Below, one piece after another: positions 33,879-45,100 of a stretch of 64,000 nucleotides of DNA (within the stretch, counting starts at the first letter, position 1; every line of letters begins with the position of its first letter). The DNA comes from Coptis chinensis (Eukaryota; Streptophyta; Magnoliopsida; Ranunculales; Ranunculaceae), in the NCBI GenBank assembly GCA_015680905.1, contig CM027379.1, forward strand, positions 100,677,001 through 100,741,000, read 5' to 3'. The position numbers and the translations under genes are program-made. Under the pieces are notes generated by a model. It searched no databases, was not told where the DNA came from, and saw only the letters and a list, made by a program, of their open reading frames with translations.

Positions 33879-35037
33879 ATGGCCGGAAACAGGCGGATTT
33901 GTGTTGAATTTTTTTTTGGGAATTTGTTCAAAAACGGGATGTTTGCACCATTCTTTGATCACGAAATTCACTCTAGAGGATGGGAGAGTTTGTTATATGC
34001 CAATGGAGGGCTTTATTCTAAGGATTTGGTGATGAAATTCTACGACAATGGAAGCTTTAATGGCGACCATTTTTGGGTCTCCGTCGAGGGTGTGCGCCAC
34101 GAAGTCACACCGGTGTTGCTCTCCGGGATCACGGGCATTCCATCGGGTCGATTCACGGCCGACTTCAAGCAATGATCCGTGTACCCACGGACTTTACGAC
34201 CTAATGCTCGACACGCTTTATCGAGGGAGAGTACAACATCGACGGAAATGCGTATCGGTATTTCGGTCGCGACGGAACCAAAATAGCGGTGACTCAATGG
34301 GGATCGAATGTCATTGGCACCTCGAAGCCTTTCGACATCAACAAGACCTTCCTCCACCTTCTCTGGATCCTCCAGGGATTGAAAGGGTAACTCTCGCATC
34401 GTTACCTTTCTTTTTGATATTATCACACATGCCACTCTAGGTCAGCCCCCATGCCGTTCTAGTAACGCGCAAGTCATGATTAATCTAGGATTTCATGTCG
34501 CCACCCCACTACTCCCTATACCACAATATGAGAATATCTTTGGTGTTTAAGAAATGCATACAAGACCTTTGGGAACCCACAGCACCTAGGGCTGCCGAAA
34601 GCACGCTTAAGCGTAGGATCCTCACCCACCCACCATACTTTGATGAGGCGCCATGAGTAAGATCACCCAACCCATAGAGGCCCTACGTGCGGTGAGCGGT
34701 GGTCGAGAGACATGTACACTTTCGCCCGGTATCGATGAGACATACATTTGGGCGAGTTAAGGACAGATATGACCACTCGCCCGCGAGTCGATGATGACAA
34801 CATGGGTGAATTCCAGCAGGAAATGAGAGCCTCCATGATCGCATTTCGAGACGATATGCTTACTTGCCGAACCGGCCAAATGAATGTTCATGGCAAGCCC
34901 GACATCGATTTCAGTGCTCGGTGATGGATACTCTTGGTGATATCCAGGAGCAGTTAGCCTCCACGGGAGCTCGTACTGCACGACGTCGCAGGACTCCTGG
35001 TTCTTCTTCTGCAGAGCCCAGAGGATTCTCGCTCTGA
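33879..35037 (+). pseudogene. Env-slot ORF A of Athila-2 (plant transposon protein-like)
   Basis: From ATG 33879 the first 98 codons are open: an N-terminal FKNGMFAPFF, then HSRGWESLLYANGG, YSKDLVMKFYDNG, and HEVTPVLLSGITGIPSGRF. This order (GW, then LV-xFY-xN, then a V-x-G segment and a GIP motif) resembles the plant transposon-associated domain found in Athila ORF products and annotated as putative plant transposon protein. That family assignment is from memory of the pattern. Frames shift after 34175. A C-terminal part with an acidic helical stretch (DDNMGEFQQEMRASM, about 34793) and a basic tail (ARTARRRRTPGSSS) ends at TGA 35035-35037. The function is unknown; it sits where retroviral env would be. 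No signal peptide is evident. Confidence 0.6.
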
Positions 35038-35299
35038 AACACTGAGGATCATCGGTAGCTTTTTTTTTTTTTTTTTTCCGGTCTTGTATAATATTTATAT
35101 CAGATATTTTATTTATGTGTTTGCATTTTCTAGCTTAAAAAGTAGATGGTTCCTAAATATTTTTTTTCTTGATATATTAGCTATATCTAATATTATAGTA
35201 TATAGGTAGGAACATATATTGGTAATAATAAATTATATACATATATATATAAATATATTTCACATGTCATACTTAAACAACAAATTTTAACGTAACTAA

Positions 35300-35393
35300 A
35301 ACGGTCAGAAAACGGTCATGAACCACATCTAAAAAACGGTCATGACCACAACTAGAAAACGGTCAGAAAACGGCAATTTTCTTTCTATAAATA
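35300..35393 (+). promoter_or_regulatory. Promoter-like block: five AACGG motifs and a TATA box
   Basis: AACGG occurs at 35300-35304, 35311-35315, 35335-35339, 35358-35362 and 35369-35373, four of them in the longer form AAAACGGTCA. TATAAATA follows at 35386-35393. AACGG is the core of the mitosis-specific activator (MSA) element bound by three-repeat MYB factors in plant G2/M promoters. The arrangement of clustered AACGG about 15-85 bases before a TATA box suggests an internal promoter driving the 39-codon ORF at 35490 or ORF B. This is inference. Confidence 0.5.
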
Positions 35394-35489
35394 AGTTCAA
35401 CTCTTCCTCCATATTCACTCATTTCATATTCTTCCCTCTACACTTCTTATTCTAAAAACCGTTTTTGGACCACTCCAAGCTCAAGATTA

Positions 35490-35609
35490 ATGGATGTACT
35501 AGAAAAGTTTGAGCAGCAGCAGATTGAATATGCTACTCAAGTCTTCATGCTCGGTTGTTTTATTATAGTCATGTTGTTAATGTGGCATATGGTTCTATCT
35601 AACATTTAG
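35490..35609 (+). CDS. 39-residue ORF with one predicted membrane span (Athila-2 internal)
   Basis: ATG 35490-35492 opens a 39-codon frame ending TAG 35607-35609. The first 17 residues are polar with acidic and Gln residues (MDVLEKFEQQQIEY). Residues 18-36 are strongly hydrophobic (FMLGCFIIVMLLMWHMVL), long enough for one membrane span, and the end is SNI. It lies about 97 bases downstream of the TATA box at 35386 and is the first ATG after it. No family is recognised. It is intact although all the large ORFs around it are broken, but a frame this short could survive by chance. It may be a real small membrane peptide or an upstream ORF for ORF B. Confidence 0.35.
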   Translation: MDVLEKFEQQQIEYATQVFMLGCFIIVMLLMWHMVLSNI

Positions 35610-35725
35610 GTTTGTATTTAAGTCATCGTATCATTGTGTTGTGTTTTCATACCATTTATGCGTTCTTACATCTTAGTGTAATAATCGTTATACCTACATT
35701 TTCCTTGTCCTTCTATTTACGTTTT

Positions 35726-35760
<35 letters not shown>

Positions 35761-35987
35761 AAAAAAAAAAAAACAAAGGGGCACTCCTTGTCACATGCCC
35801 CTTTCTTCTCATCCACACTTCATCCACTTTTGCGCATATCTTAGAAGATACACGTGGTCTAACTACCCTGTGACACCTCGAAACGTATCTTTTACATTTC
35901 GGATGGGTGCCTATTTATACCAAGGATAGACACCTCAAAAATTTAACTTCCCTTTTTCCAAAATAAATTTTCACCACTCCATCTTTA
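35610..35987 (+). other. Spacer between the small ORF and ORF B, with a poly(A) tract
   Basis: A-rich tracts occupy about 35731-35775. A TATA-like CTATTTATA lies at about 35910 before ORF B. Nothing else is recognised. Confidence 0.5.
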
Positions 35988-37081
35988 ATGGCCCTCACTC
36001 GAAGTTTCGTGCCTGAGCAAAATTTTATGGAAAATTTTCAAAATGGTCTTTTTCATCATTTTTTGACAATTGAAATATTACGTCAAGGGATGGTACCCTC
36101 TTTTTACACCATAAGCAAACATTTTATTCCGAGAGAATTGGTCTTGTTATTTTATAAAAGCGGTTATTTCCAAAACGGACAATTCTTTTGTCCGTGCTAA
36201 CGGATGTGAGCATGAATTGACTATGGAAATCATCTCTCGAGGTACTTCAAATTCCTATTACAAACCAAGGACTACACCGGGGATTCACCTTTCGATAATA
36301 TCCGCATCCGATGTTTTGCAACTATCCTTCCGCGGAAATACAACCAAAAACCGTATTGTTTATCGGCGATCTTTACAAAAGAACCAATTAACTGCGTGAT
36401 CCAATGGGTAGCTCATAATGTCCTAGGTACATCTAAGACTTTCAAATAACCAAACCACTCCTCCATTTACTCGGGTGTTGCGGACTAACCTGCAATGATT
36501 TTGCATTATTAAATTTCTGCGGAATGCGATCGCGACGTGCGGAAAAAGGCAGCCCCTTTACCAACCATTGCGGATACTTATCATGATACATTGGGTTTTT
36601 CGAGTACTTCTCCTCACACACCTCTTGAACAACTAACATTCTTACCATTCACTCGGTATGTAGGAACGGATTTCGAACCCCGACGTTGCAAAGAACCATG
36701 TCGGTGCGGTACCAAGCGAAGATTGTTCCACCGACAACATCTTTCATGAAAATGCATTATGCAACGTATTTAATCCCATGGAAGGGCTTCGCTTTTAATT
36801 CAACAAGGACTGATGACATTATTCAAACGTCAGAACATTATTATCACCAGCCTTCTTGAAATTCAGGACCTGCGGACAATAAACGAAGAGGAACAAGCAC
36901 AATTCTTGCACAGCCACAACTAATTCTTGGCAAATCACACTCTCATAATGGAGAACCACGCCGAGATTTACCAGACAGAAAGCAAAATGTTGCAACAGGC
37001 TGTTGCACGGATTGACGGCATAGAAAATCTTATAAACGGATCCCTCATTCAAAAGGATCCTCGCCGTTACTTGGGCCAATG
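35988..37081 (+). pseudogene. Env-slot ORF B of Athila-2, degenerate paralogue of ORF A
   Basis: ATG 35988 opens 70 codons with NFMENFQNGLFHHFLTIEI, then PRELVLLFYKSGYFQNGQFF. The same layout occurs in ORF A (FKNGMFAPFFDHEI, then SKDLVMKFYDNGSFNGDHF), so the two appear homologous. The reading then shifts frames repeatedly. A C-terminal region (about 36858-37081) contains INEEEQAQFLHSH and AEIYQTESKMLQQAVARID, a probable coiled-coil, ending at TGA 37079-37081. Function is unknown. Confidence 0.55.
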
Positions 37082-37230
37082 AAACCATTTATATTTTGCA
37101 ATTTTATATTATTTATCATTTTCTTTTTAGTTTTTAATTTTCGTATGGTAATTTGTTTTTACTTAATTATTCTCATCATGCTCTAATATTTGTTTATCCT
37201 TGTCTAAACAGTCACAATTTTTTTCACACA

Positions 37231-38138
37231 ATGGAAGCTCCAAAGATGATTCCAGAACAATCTTTCCATTCTTTGCTAAATTCTCCGGCATATGGACATC
37301 TTTTCAGAGACTACATCACTCAAGTTGGATGGAACTCTCTCATTCTACACCCGGAGCAGACATACTCCCCAGGTTTGACAACTTATTTTTATAATAACAT
37401 GGAAGATCTACCAGCTGTCCAGGGTTTCCCTTTGAATGGGTTTACACTACGTATTGGTAACACCCGACAGGCCTTTTATGAGCCAACGGTGGCTATGGCT
37501 CTAGACCTTCCTCCTCTTCCCAGATCTCCCCATCCAATACATGATAGAGAATGACCTTAATGACTACTCTAGGGAAGATTTTCTTCGCCCGCTATGGCGA
37601 TGGCCTTGCCCACGTCAAAAACGTGCGAAGGCGGCCGATGGCGAAATTCACTATTCCACTAGCCATTATGACCATGAATGTTGGAAGCGCCATGTTATTT
37701 ATTCTTTCGAACATCATGGGAGATTGGCATTTTTCCACGGCATCAAAGGCGGCGTGTAAGACATTCCATGCATTGGCCCAAAGAACGTACCACCGCCGAC
37801 ATTCTGGAACTAGTAATTGAGAATTTTAAGAAGGCTCGGTCTTTTCGGTAACACTATATCACCCTTCCCGCCATAAAGATGCGGGATAGTGAGGACATAC
37901 TTCCCTCGAGTTTGCGACCACCTTCGGGATTTGGGTAAAGGTCGACTCTATGTGTCCAACAAACAAGATAATTCGTTCCTTGCGATTTCGGACATGGACA
38001 CGCCCTGCAAGGTATCTTAAGAAAGTTTGTTCTTTCCCTAATGATGAAAAAATGATAGCTCATCTAGACAATGCAAAGAAGAGGAAATGGAGTGAAGTCT
38101 GGAAAGCTATGATAGATTGGCGGGATGCGAAGGAATGA
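37231..38138 (+). pseudogene. Env-slot ORF C of Athila-2, more distant relative of ORFs A and B
   Basis: ATG 37231 follows a pyrimidine-rich tract ending CTAAACAG, which looks like a splice acceptor. The first 107 codons include AYGHLFRDYITQVGWNSLI, YSPGLTTYFYNNM and the segment LNGFTLRIGNTRQAFYEP. The order F-x-x-x-I, GW, YS-x-L, FY-x-N, then a V/L-x-G strand matches ORF A, at lower similarity. Later pieces in other frames extend to TGA at about 38136-38138, with a Lys-rich end (DNAKKRKWSEVWKAM). It is broken by frameshifts. Function is unknown. Confidence 0.5.
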
Positions 38139-38379
38139 CATTTCTACAGGGACGAGGCAAGGAGGGACTATTCCCCAGTTCAAGGTTGGGGCAATGTGAG
38201 TTGATGCATGTACATATTTGTTTTATGTTTTGATGTGAAATAAATAAATAACCTAACAGTGTGCTTCTACTTTTATGATGTATAATATATAGTGTGTTAC
38301 AATAAATTTCTATGGAAGATGTCAGCTTTATTTTTGCTCAAAGCCTCTCAGGTATACTCTTTCTTCCTCTTAACACTTT

Positions 38380-38412
38380 GAGGACACAGTGTCCGACTAT
38401 TTGGGGGTGGTG
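38380..38412 (+). promoter_or_regulatory. Internal polypurine-tract-like module (Athila-2)
   Basis: GAGGACACAGTG followed by TATTTGGGGGTGGTGAGAA parallels the terminal module of this element (GAGGACAAGC...TTTGGGGTGGTG, 39900-39930) and the internal module of Athila-1 at about 8050-8084. Confidence 0.5.
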
Positions 38413-39917
38413 AGAACCTTTTGCAAAAATTAGGCATGCATAGTTGTATATAGTTTACTTAATATCTAAATAAACGTATTTAGTGACAAATTCTCGTTTC
38501 TCTTTCTATGATGAAAAATATTTAGAAATCTCACCCTAGCATCGAATTAGGACTTGTTCTTAGAAACTTAATTTAATATCATTATGCAATAGTTTTACAT
38601 CTTTTCATGAGCATTCATGCACCGACTATGTACGGCCGAAGAAGTTTACGGGACCCACGGTTAGACAACTTAGTTTCCATATCCTATAAGAATCTAACCA
38701 AAAGCCTCAAAATGTGTGATATATGAGTAATGACACAGAGGAGTAGTTCTTCCGAATAGAGAAGTTCACACGTCTACTTACTTGATCACTACCCAAATCC
38801 TAGGCGAGAATTTAGGCCTTCTTTGGATCGATATAGCCAAAAATTCACACCTTTAAAAATTTTACCGCTAGTCGCCCCACTGAACCTTTCATTAATACTT
38901 TCTATTTCACCAAAAAAATCATTACCTATCTAGTCACCACAAATAAATAAGCCTACCTAGATGATGAGTATGAAAAATAGGATGAAGTGCAGAAAAATAA
39001 AGAGAAAAACCTTGTCACAAATCGAAATCAGTTACCTGTTTCAGAAGAAAAGAAAAAGAAAATAAAAATATGTTTCCAAAAATCAAAAGAAATATCAAGG
39101 TTAGAATTCCCCCCAAAGATCAAATCAAAAGGGAATACAAAAGCTTGAAAAATCCAAGTATGGAAACCATGTTAGAAGCAGGAAAGAAAAAAAAGGATTT
39201 CTCTAGTATAAATATCTTGAAGACCTTATTCTCTCATACTTATCATTTTTGAATTTTCCATTCCAGTTTCTTTTACACTACCTCCTAAGCCCCATAACAC
39301 CTAATAAACACATTTAGCTCAATTAGGAATAGGATAGTATGATAATAAGTAGTAGTTGTGACTTCTCGACCTCGGCTCCTCTGACTGTCATTGAGTATAT
39401 GAGGAAACGTGTGCCCACTGCACACTGGAGATAGCAAAGCTTGAGTGGAAAAATAAGAGAGAAATTGTGTTCGGATACATATACCCGTGAGAACCTACTT
39501 AAGGACGCTTATCCAAAGGATCCAGAAACGGCCCTGCTCGTACATTTCATTAATTAGATCACTGCATGCATGCTCATACGTAGATGTTTCGATTATTGTA
39601 TGTATATTAACTTGAATTTTGAAAGAATAAAATCCTTGTTTCCCTTGCTAGTGAGATGTCTAGATACCGAGATTAATTAAAGGGAACAAGCCTTTGTTAA
39701 TGAAGTCGTTGTAGTATAAATGAAGTTTGTGAGTATCTTCTCTCCGGAAAACTCTCACGAGGTTATAACTCGCCCACTAGGGAATTCCTAGTGGTTCAAG
39801 GCCTTGTTGCATCTGTCAATACAACCGCACTCGCAAAATGAGATTTAGCTTTAGACAACACATTTTTGACCACTTATCGTTTTAATGTCTCTTAACAGCG
39901 AGGACAAGCAAAGTGCT
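38413..39917 (+). other. 3' non-coding domain of Athila-2
   Basis: No convincing ORF is present; a 60-codon Lys-rich frame at 39070-39252 lies in low-complexity sequence. Blocks shared with Athila-1 include GAATAGAGAAGTTCACAC (38754; compare GAGTAGAGAAATGCACAC at 8465), CCTAAGCCCCATAACA (39286), GCACACTGGAGA and CGTGAGAACCTA (39486). Their order is the same in both elements. Confidence 0.65.
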
Positions 39918-39930
39918 GTTTGGGGTGGTG
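39918..39930 (+). promoter_or_regulatory. Polypurine tract of Athila-2
   Basis: TGTTTGGGGTGGTG ends immediately before the 3' LTR start TGATAAG. Confidence 0.7.
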
Positions 39931-41823
39931 TGATAAGCACCCAAAACTGTAATATTAAACCCCGAGAGACATAGCATTTTGGTCGATTATGTGTTTAATA
40001 ATCATGTAATAATTATATTTTCGTACTTTTGCGAGGGTTTCCGCAATTAAAATGAATATAGTAATAAAACATGCATCAAGTACACATGAATACGGAATAT
40101 TTGGAGTCTCCCACTCGACCCCCCGCGGAAGCCGAAGTTTCCAAAAGAACATAACCCGGTCACGGAACGGGCCCACATATAAAGAAGCAAGAAACTTAGA
40201 AGCTCAAATCGGATAAATCTAGGTGCCGACGTTGGCTAGTGAAGCCGCCAAGTCGTGAGGAATCGGGAATATTTGGAATTCCCACTCAATCCCCGTGAAG
40301 CCCAACAAAGCCTAACTAGAGCCGAAGTTTCCAAAAGAACGTAACCGGTCGCGTAAGCGGGCCCACATATAAAAAGCGAGAAACTTCCGTGAGCTCAAAT
40401 CGGATAAATCTAGGTGCCGACGTTGGCTAGTGAAGTTGCCATAGTGACCGAGGCGGCGAACTTTAACTCTCAAAAAGGACAAAAAGTCGTAAAATGCCAA
40501 AATCGGGCGCCACCACTGGACACACTAAGTGGACCCACTCTGCGGGCCCAGAAGGCATGATGAGTCAGCATAGGCAAGTGGCAAAGGATGGTTTCAAATT
40601 GATACCCCCGGCAAGAAAGAAGACATCGCACCAATTCAAACCGGTGGTTTGAATTGAAATGAGCTAACAAACAAAACATAAAATCGGCAAAAGACAAAAA
40701 TTTAATACGGTTAAAACAAAACTTTGATTCTCAAAGTTTTGAACTTTTCAATTAGCTAAAAACCAAACCTGATTCGATATTAAGATTTCACGTGAAGGGT
40801 TCCCCGCCTATATATATGTGAGGGGGGTCTTCATATATCTTCCTTCAGCATATTAATGCTTTAGCTACGCTTAGTTTTTTTCTTCAGTACTTACCTTCCA
40901 CCAGTTTCATTTCAGCAACTTAATACTGTAAGTTATTTTACTCTTAATAACAGTCATTTCTTTTCTTGTTTAATTTCTGTCCTGCATTTATTTACTTAAT
41001 GTATATAGCAAGTTTTATTATTCCTTCTATGATGATGAGCTAATCCCTCCGGGGAGGGTTATCTTTGCTTCGTGTGAAAATCGGATTGACTTCGTTAATA
41101 TTCTAGAATCACTACTTAGGAATTAGGAATAGAATTAACATCCGGTCCCAAAATGACCGAGATCGTACAAAGTTGGAGTGTTGATGCTCCAGAAACGATC
41201 GTAGCTCAAAAATGTCTCGCCAAGAACTCTTTTGGTGTTTCTTCTTTAATTGGCCCGGTGATGTGAAAGTCGAGCGAGCGGAAATAATATACCGAGAGAT
41301 GAGGTATTATCGAAACTCCTTATGCTAGTGAAATGCGACCTAAAGATGTGGGCATGCACTAGGGATCAATACTTCGACGCCGTCTCCAAAACAAGGCTAA
41401 TTAGAGATGTAGTGATTTAGTAATAAAACTGTTGAAAAATGATTCTTGCATGAGCATGATTAACTCTCTCCCTGTTTCTCTACTTTTGTTTACCTACATA
41501 TAATCGCCGTAGTAATTTATATTATTTGCATTACCGTTAATTTAATTAAAAACCAACTAAAAAGAAACCTAAAAATCCTACTCACCAAGTTGTAATTCTA
41601 GTTGTGAACCTATCCGAGCCCTAAGGTTTGGACGATCCCTTACTCGATCTATCCTACCAATCCCACGTGAGTAAGGTAACTTGACTAAAACGTACGACTA
41701 TACGGACGTTGGACTTTGGACTTGGGACTTGGACTGTGGACCTCGGACTTTGGACTGTGGACCTCGGACTTAAGAAAATAAGTAACTAAAAACCAATAAA
41801 CGTGTGTAAATGTTGTTTTATTA
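39931..41823 (+). repeat. 3' LTR of Athila-2
   Basis: The LTR is 1893 bases, TGATAAGCACCC to TTTTATTA (the 5' LTR ends TTCTATCA, so the terminal C has changed to T). It carries the same U3 tandem units, G-box and TATA box as the 5' LTR, with many small indels between the two copies. GCCCT follows at 41824-41828. Confidence 0.93.
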
Positions 41824-43448
41824 GCCCTTCTGGCGTTTCAGTAAATCTGAATGGCCCTTCTGGCGTAGCCGAATAATGGCTTGATTATTCCGTTCCCAAA
41901 ATTAGAACGAGATGCGCGATATTTTATGCCAAATAATAGCAGTACTTACATAATGACTTTCGTGTGAGGGTTACCTGGTGTGCGGCATCCCGCTCAGGGT
42001 AGTTACACACGGAGTGGTTCATTATGTAAGGAGAGACATGTGGATGTACATGTTCGGTGTTGGGAAGCGATTATGGTAGCTAGAAAAACTAGGTAAGACA
42101 TAGATACGACGTGATTTTAGGGACACGCAAAGAAAGCCTTGATTAATATAATTATGGTAATGTGTTGGTTAATGATGCATTTTAGATAGATGATTGTATA
42201 TGGTTTTGCAAAAGTGTGGGTCAAACTAATTACTTGGGAAGAGACGACCCACTCTGTAATTGAGCATGAAATGCGGTACGGATATAATATGCTTGGTTGG
42301 TTATTTGTTTAGTTATAACCTAAGGCGCCTCGATGGAGGAACTACATGCCTTATTTATTATGCGTATGGTTTGTTGTGTGGTTAGTGAGAAGTTAAGGTG
42401 GCTCAGTGGAGGAACTAGCTGCCTTACATGTGGTATGTACATATCGATATGATTGTTTTATTATTGGAAGCAAAGGCGCCTCAGTGAAGGAACTACCTAC
42501 CTTAAAGTACGATACTTAGGGATGTTGTATTAGTCGTTGGAAGTTAAAGCTTACCGGTGGAGGAACTAACTGCCTTATTTATTGGGTATATATATGTATT
42601 AGTATGATTTGTATTGTAGGGCTACTCACACCAGCATTTTATAATGTCAACCCGATTGCATGTTTGCTTAGCGGGTGTGTTCATTAAATGAACGTAGTTG
42701 ATAAGTCTTGACAGGTTTAGTGTTGAAGAAGGTTGGTTGGTGCTTGTGGTTTGTGTTAGCATTGCATTTCAGGATATGTTTTGTTTTCTCTTGAGGTGAT
42801 ATAGATTTTCAGTTGAGACAAGGTTATTTGTATTTTCATTTGTAAATTTAAATAAAGAGTTGTTGAAAAGAGATTTGTAACCTAATCTTATTTGTAAATT
42901 TTTGTAATGAAGATGACTTTTGTTTAAGTTAAAATTTTTATTGGTTTTTAATTATCCGCATGTTTAAACTGTTTATGAGTTTTTGGAAGTTGAGAGTGCG
43001 TCACCCCTCGAAAATCAAAGAGTCGGAAACAAATATTGTTTTTTCGAATTTTGTCGAAATTCGGGGTGTGACACGAACTTTCGAGGAGGGAACTGCGTGT
43101 TTTGAATTGTTATATCTGATTCGGGAACACTTGGATGCTTTTTGGTTTGGAATTGTTGATTCCTTGATTCGACAAAGTATTGCTTCCCCTTGATTTGTTA
43201 TTTCAATTGATAATGGATATGCTGACAACTTTTTGTGTGTGGTATAACTCCATGGAGAGCGAACTTTTTTTAGATTGATTGACATCATTGACACGAGTTT
43301 TGCGGTGTGGTCAATCTGGGACGACCTGGAATATGGATGTTCGTTCAAGCTCCAGTGAACTGATGACAACTTGTGTACAAGCTGAACTGACAGTGATTGT
43401 GTTCGAGTTGAACTGATAGTTGGAATATTGATTGCTTCTTCCAAGTTG

Positions 43449-44280
43449 TAGACCTGCTCTTACCTGACTTGAAGATGACTTAATCTGAGGATGACCTGAC
43501 CTGTGGAAGACTTGAGCTGAAGATGACCTGATCAGAGGATGAGCTAATATGAAGATGACCTTAGTTGAGGACGACCTAGTCTGAGGATGAGCTGATCTGA
43601 AGACGACCTGACCTGAGGAAGACCTGAGTTGAGGACGACCTGATCTGAGGATAAGCTGATCTGAGGATGACCTAACTTGAGGACGACTTGATTTGAGGAC
43701 GACCTAATATGAGGATGAGCTGATCTGAGGATGAGCTGGCTTGAGGACGACCCGAGCTGAGGACGAGCTGATCTGAGGACGAGCTGATCTGAGGATGACT
43801 TGACCTGAGGAAGACCTGAGTTGAGGACGACCTGATCTGAGGATAAGCTGATCTAAGGATGACCTAACTTGAAGACGATCTGACTTGAGGATGACCTGAT
43901 CTGAGAATGAGTTGATCTGAGGGCGACCTGACCTGAGGAAGACCTGAGCTAAAGACGACCTAATCAGAGGGTGAGCTGATATGAAGATGACCTGACTTGA
44001 GGACGACTTGACTTGAAGGATGACTTGGGCTGAGGATGACTTGAGCTAAGGATGACTTGACTTGATGATGCGCTGATCTGATGGATGACCTGGCTGAGTG
44101 ATGCAGGAGAAATTTTTGAGGTCAAAATCCACTGTTTTCCCTTCCAAATTCACCTTTTTCTATTTTTGTTCGACCTGAGCTGATGGTGCGCTGATCTAAT
44201 GGACGACCTAAAGGAGGACGACCTGGCTGAGGACGACATGACTGATGACGACCTGGCTGATGGACGACCTAGCGGAGGTC
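43449..44280. repeat. Tandem array of a 16-bp unit (about 50 copies)
   Basis: Degenerate units of the form GAGGAYGASCTGAYCT run head to tail, with a short interruption near 44100-44170. Units contain in-frame TGA in at least one frame, so the array is not coding. It belongs to the right body of the non-coding LTR element. Confidence 0.85.
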
Positions 44281-44593
44281 TTTGGATGAGATATGATTGA
44301 GGTTTTGATATAGCTCTGTGATGAGTTGTGTTGGTGTGCGCTTCTCCTCATTGATATTAGCACGCTCTGAAATTTCTGTTTGAGATTGGTTGAACCAACA
44401 CCTTAGTTTATCTGGTAAGGAGCGACCTGTAAGCTTGCTTTTTAGATCTGTATTGTCATCGATTTGCTGTAAAGGAACGTGTGACATGGTGGTAGTTACA
44501 GTCACCGGGTTGGTACTGGATCGACTGCAAGTGATCTGTAAGTATGAAATATATCTTGCAATATAGAAATGTGCACAGATGATCTGAACTGAT

Positions 44594-44890
44594 AAGGGTG
44601 GAATTTGAGCTAAACTAACTGAGTTTTACCATGCTCAAGCTCAGCTCGTTAATTACATGAGCTTTCAATTGAGCTCTAGCTCGGCTCATATAGTTAAACG
44701 AGCGAGCTCCAGCCGAGCCCGAGTGGCTTGGTCATTTTATAGTATAAATATACTATTTGAGTTAAACGAGCCGAGCTTCATCAAGCTCATTTGTTACACG
44801 AGCTTTAATTTGAGCTCGAGCTCGGCTCATATAGTTAAACAAATGAGCTCGAGCCGAGCCCAAGCCGCTCGGCTCAAATTCCACATTTAC
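44594..44890. mobile_element. hAT-type MITE (297 bp)
   Basis: GAACTGAT is duplicated at 44586-44593 and 44891-44898. The termini contain a perfect 13-base inverted repeat GTGGAATTTGAGC (from about 44598) and GCTCAAATTCCAC (to about 44884). The interior consists of repeated palindromic segments such as GAGCTCGAGCCGAGC. No ORF with meaning is present. Confidence 0.8.
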
Positions 44891-45100
44891 GAACTGATCA
44901 AAAGATTAAAGATTAGTATAAATGAAGGATAGTTTAATGTAGACTTATCTCTTAGAACGCTGACTTTTCGCTTGCTGCCATTAATAGTTGAATGGAAGAA
45001 TGCTGACTGTTCTTCCCTGTTGGTTTTACCAAGTTTCATAGGCTTGAGAAAATGGTGTGAATGTTTTTTCTCAAGAAAACGAACCGGCAGACGGTGCCAA

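Larger units (their letters stand above)
23809..41823 (+). mobile_element. Athila-type LTR retrotransposon with env-slot ORFs (Athila-2)
   Basis: The complete 18.0-kb element has LTRs at 23809-25672 and 39931-41823, the 5-bp duplication GCCCT, a tRNA-Asp like primer site, degenerate gag-pol (26869-32478), a 5.9-kb region with three related ORFs, an internal PPT-like module and a terminal PPT. Many small indels break all long frames, and the RT active site has a substitution, so it is an old, inactive copy. Its LTRs do not resemble those of Athila-1 beyond the TGATAAG start, so it belongs to a different family of the same lineage. Confidence 0.93.
21412..43073. mobile_element. Tekay/Del-like solo LTR (about 3.6 kb), split by Athila-2
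   Basis: The element starts TGTAACGCCCGTATTT at 21412 and ends TTCGGGGTGTGACA at 43073, the terminal signatures of plant Tekay/Del Ty3 LTRs. Flanking 5-bp repeats are CAAAC (21407-21411) and CGAAC (43074-43078), 4 of 5 identical. Removing Athila-2 leaves 21412-23808 plus 41829-43073, about 3.6 kb, a plausible length for this lineage. Only one LTR and no internal domain are present, so it is best read as a solo LTR left by recombination. The repeated GGCCCTTCTGGCG segment at the insertion site belongs to this LTR. Confidence 0.75.

Noticed and set aside
43449-44280. 16-bp array considered as a CRISPR
   Set aside because: Units are head to tail without spacers in a plant transposon; it is a minisatellite.
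44269-44505. 78-codon minus-strand ORF beside the 16-bp array
   Set aside because: No recognised domain and no homologous reading near the left side of the element.
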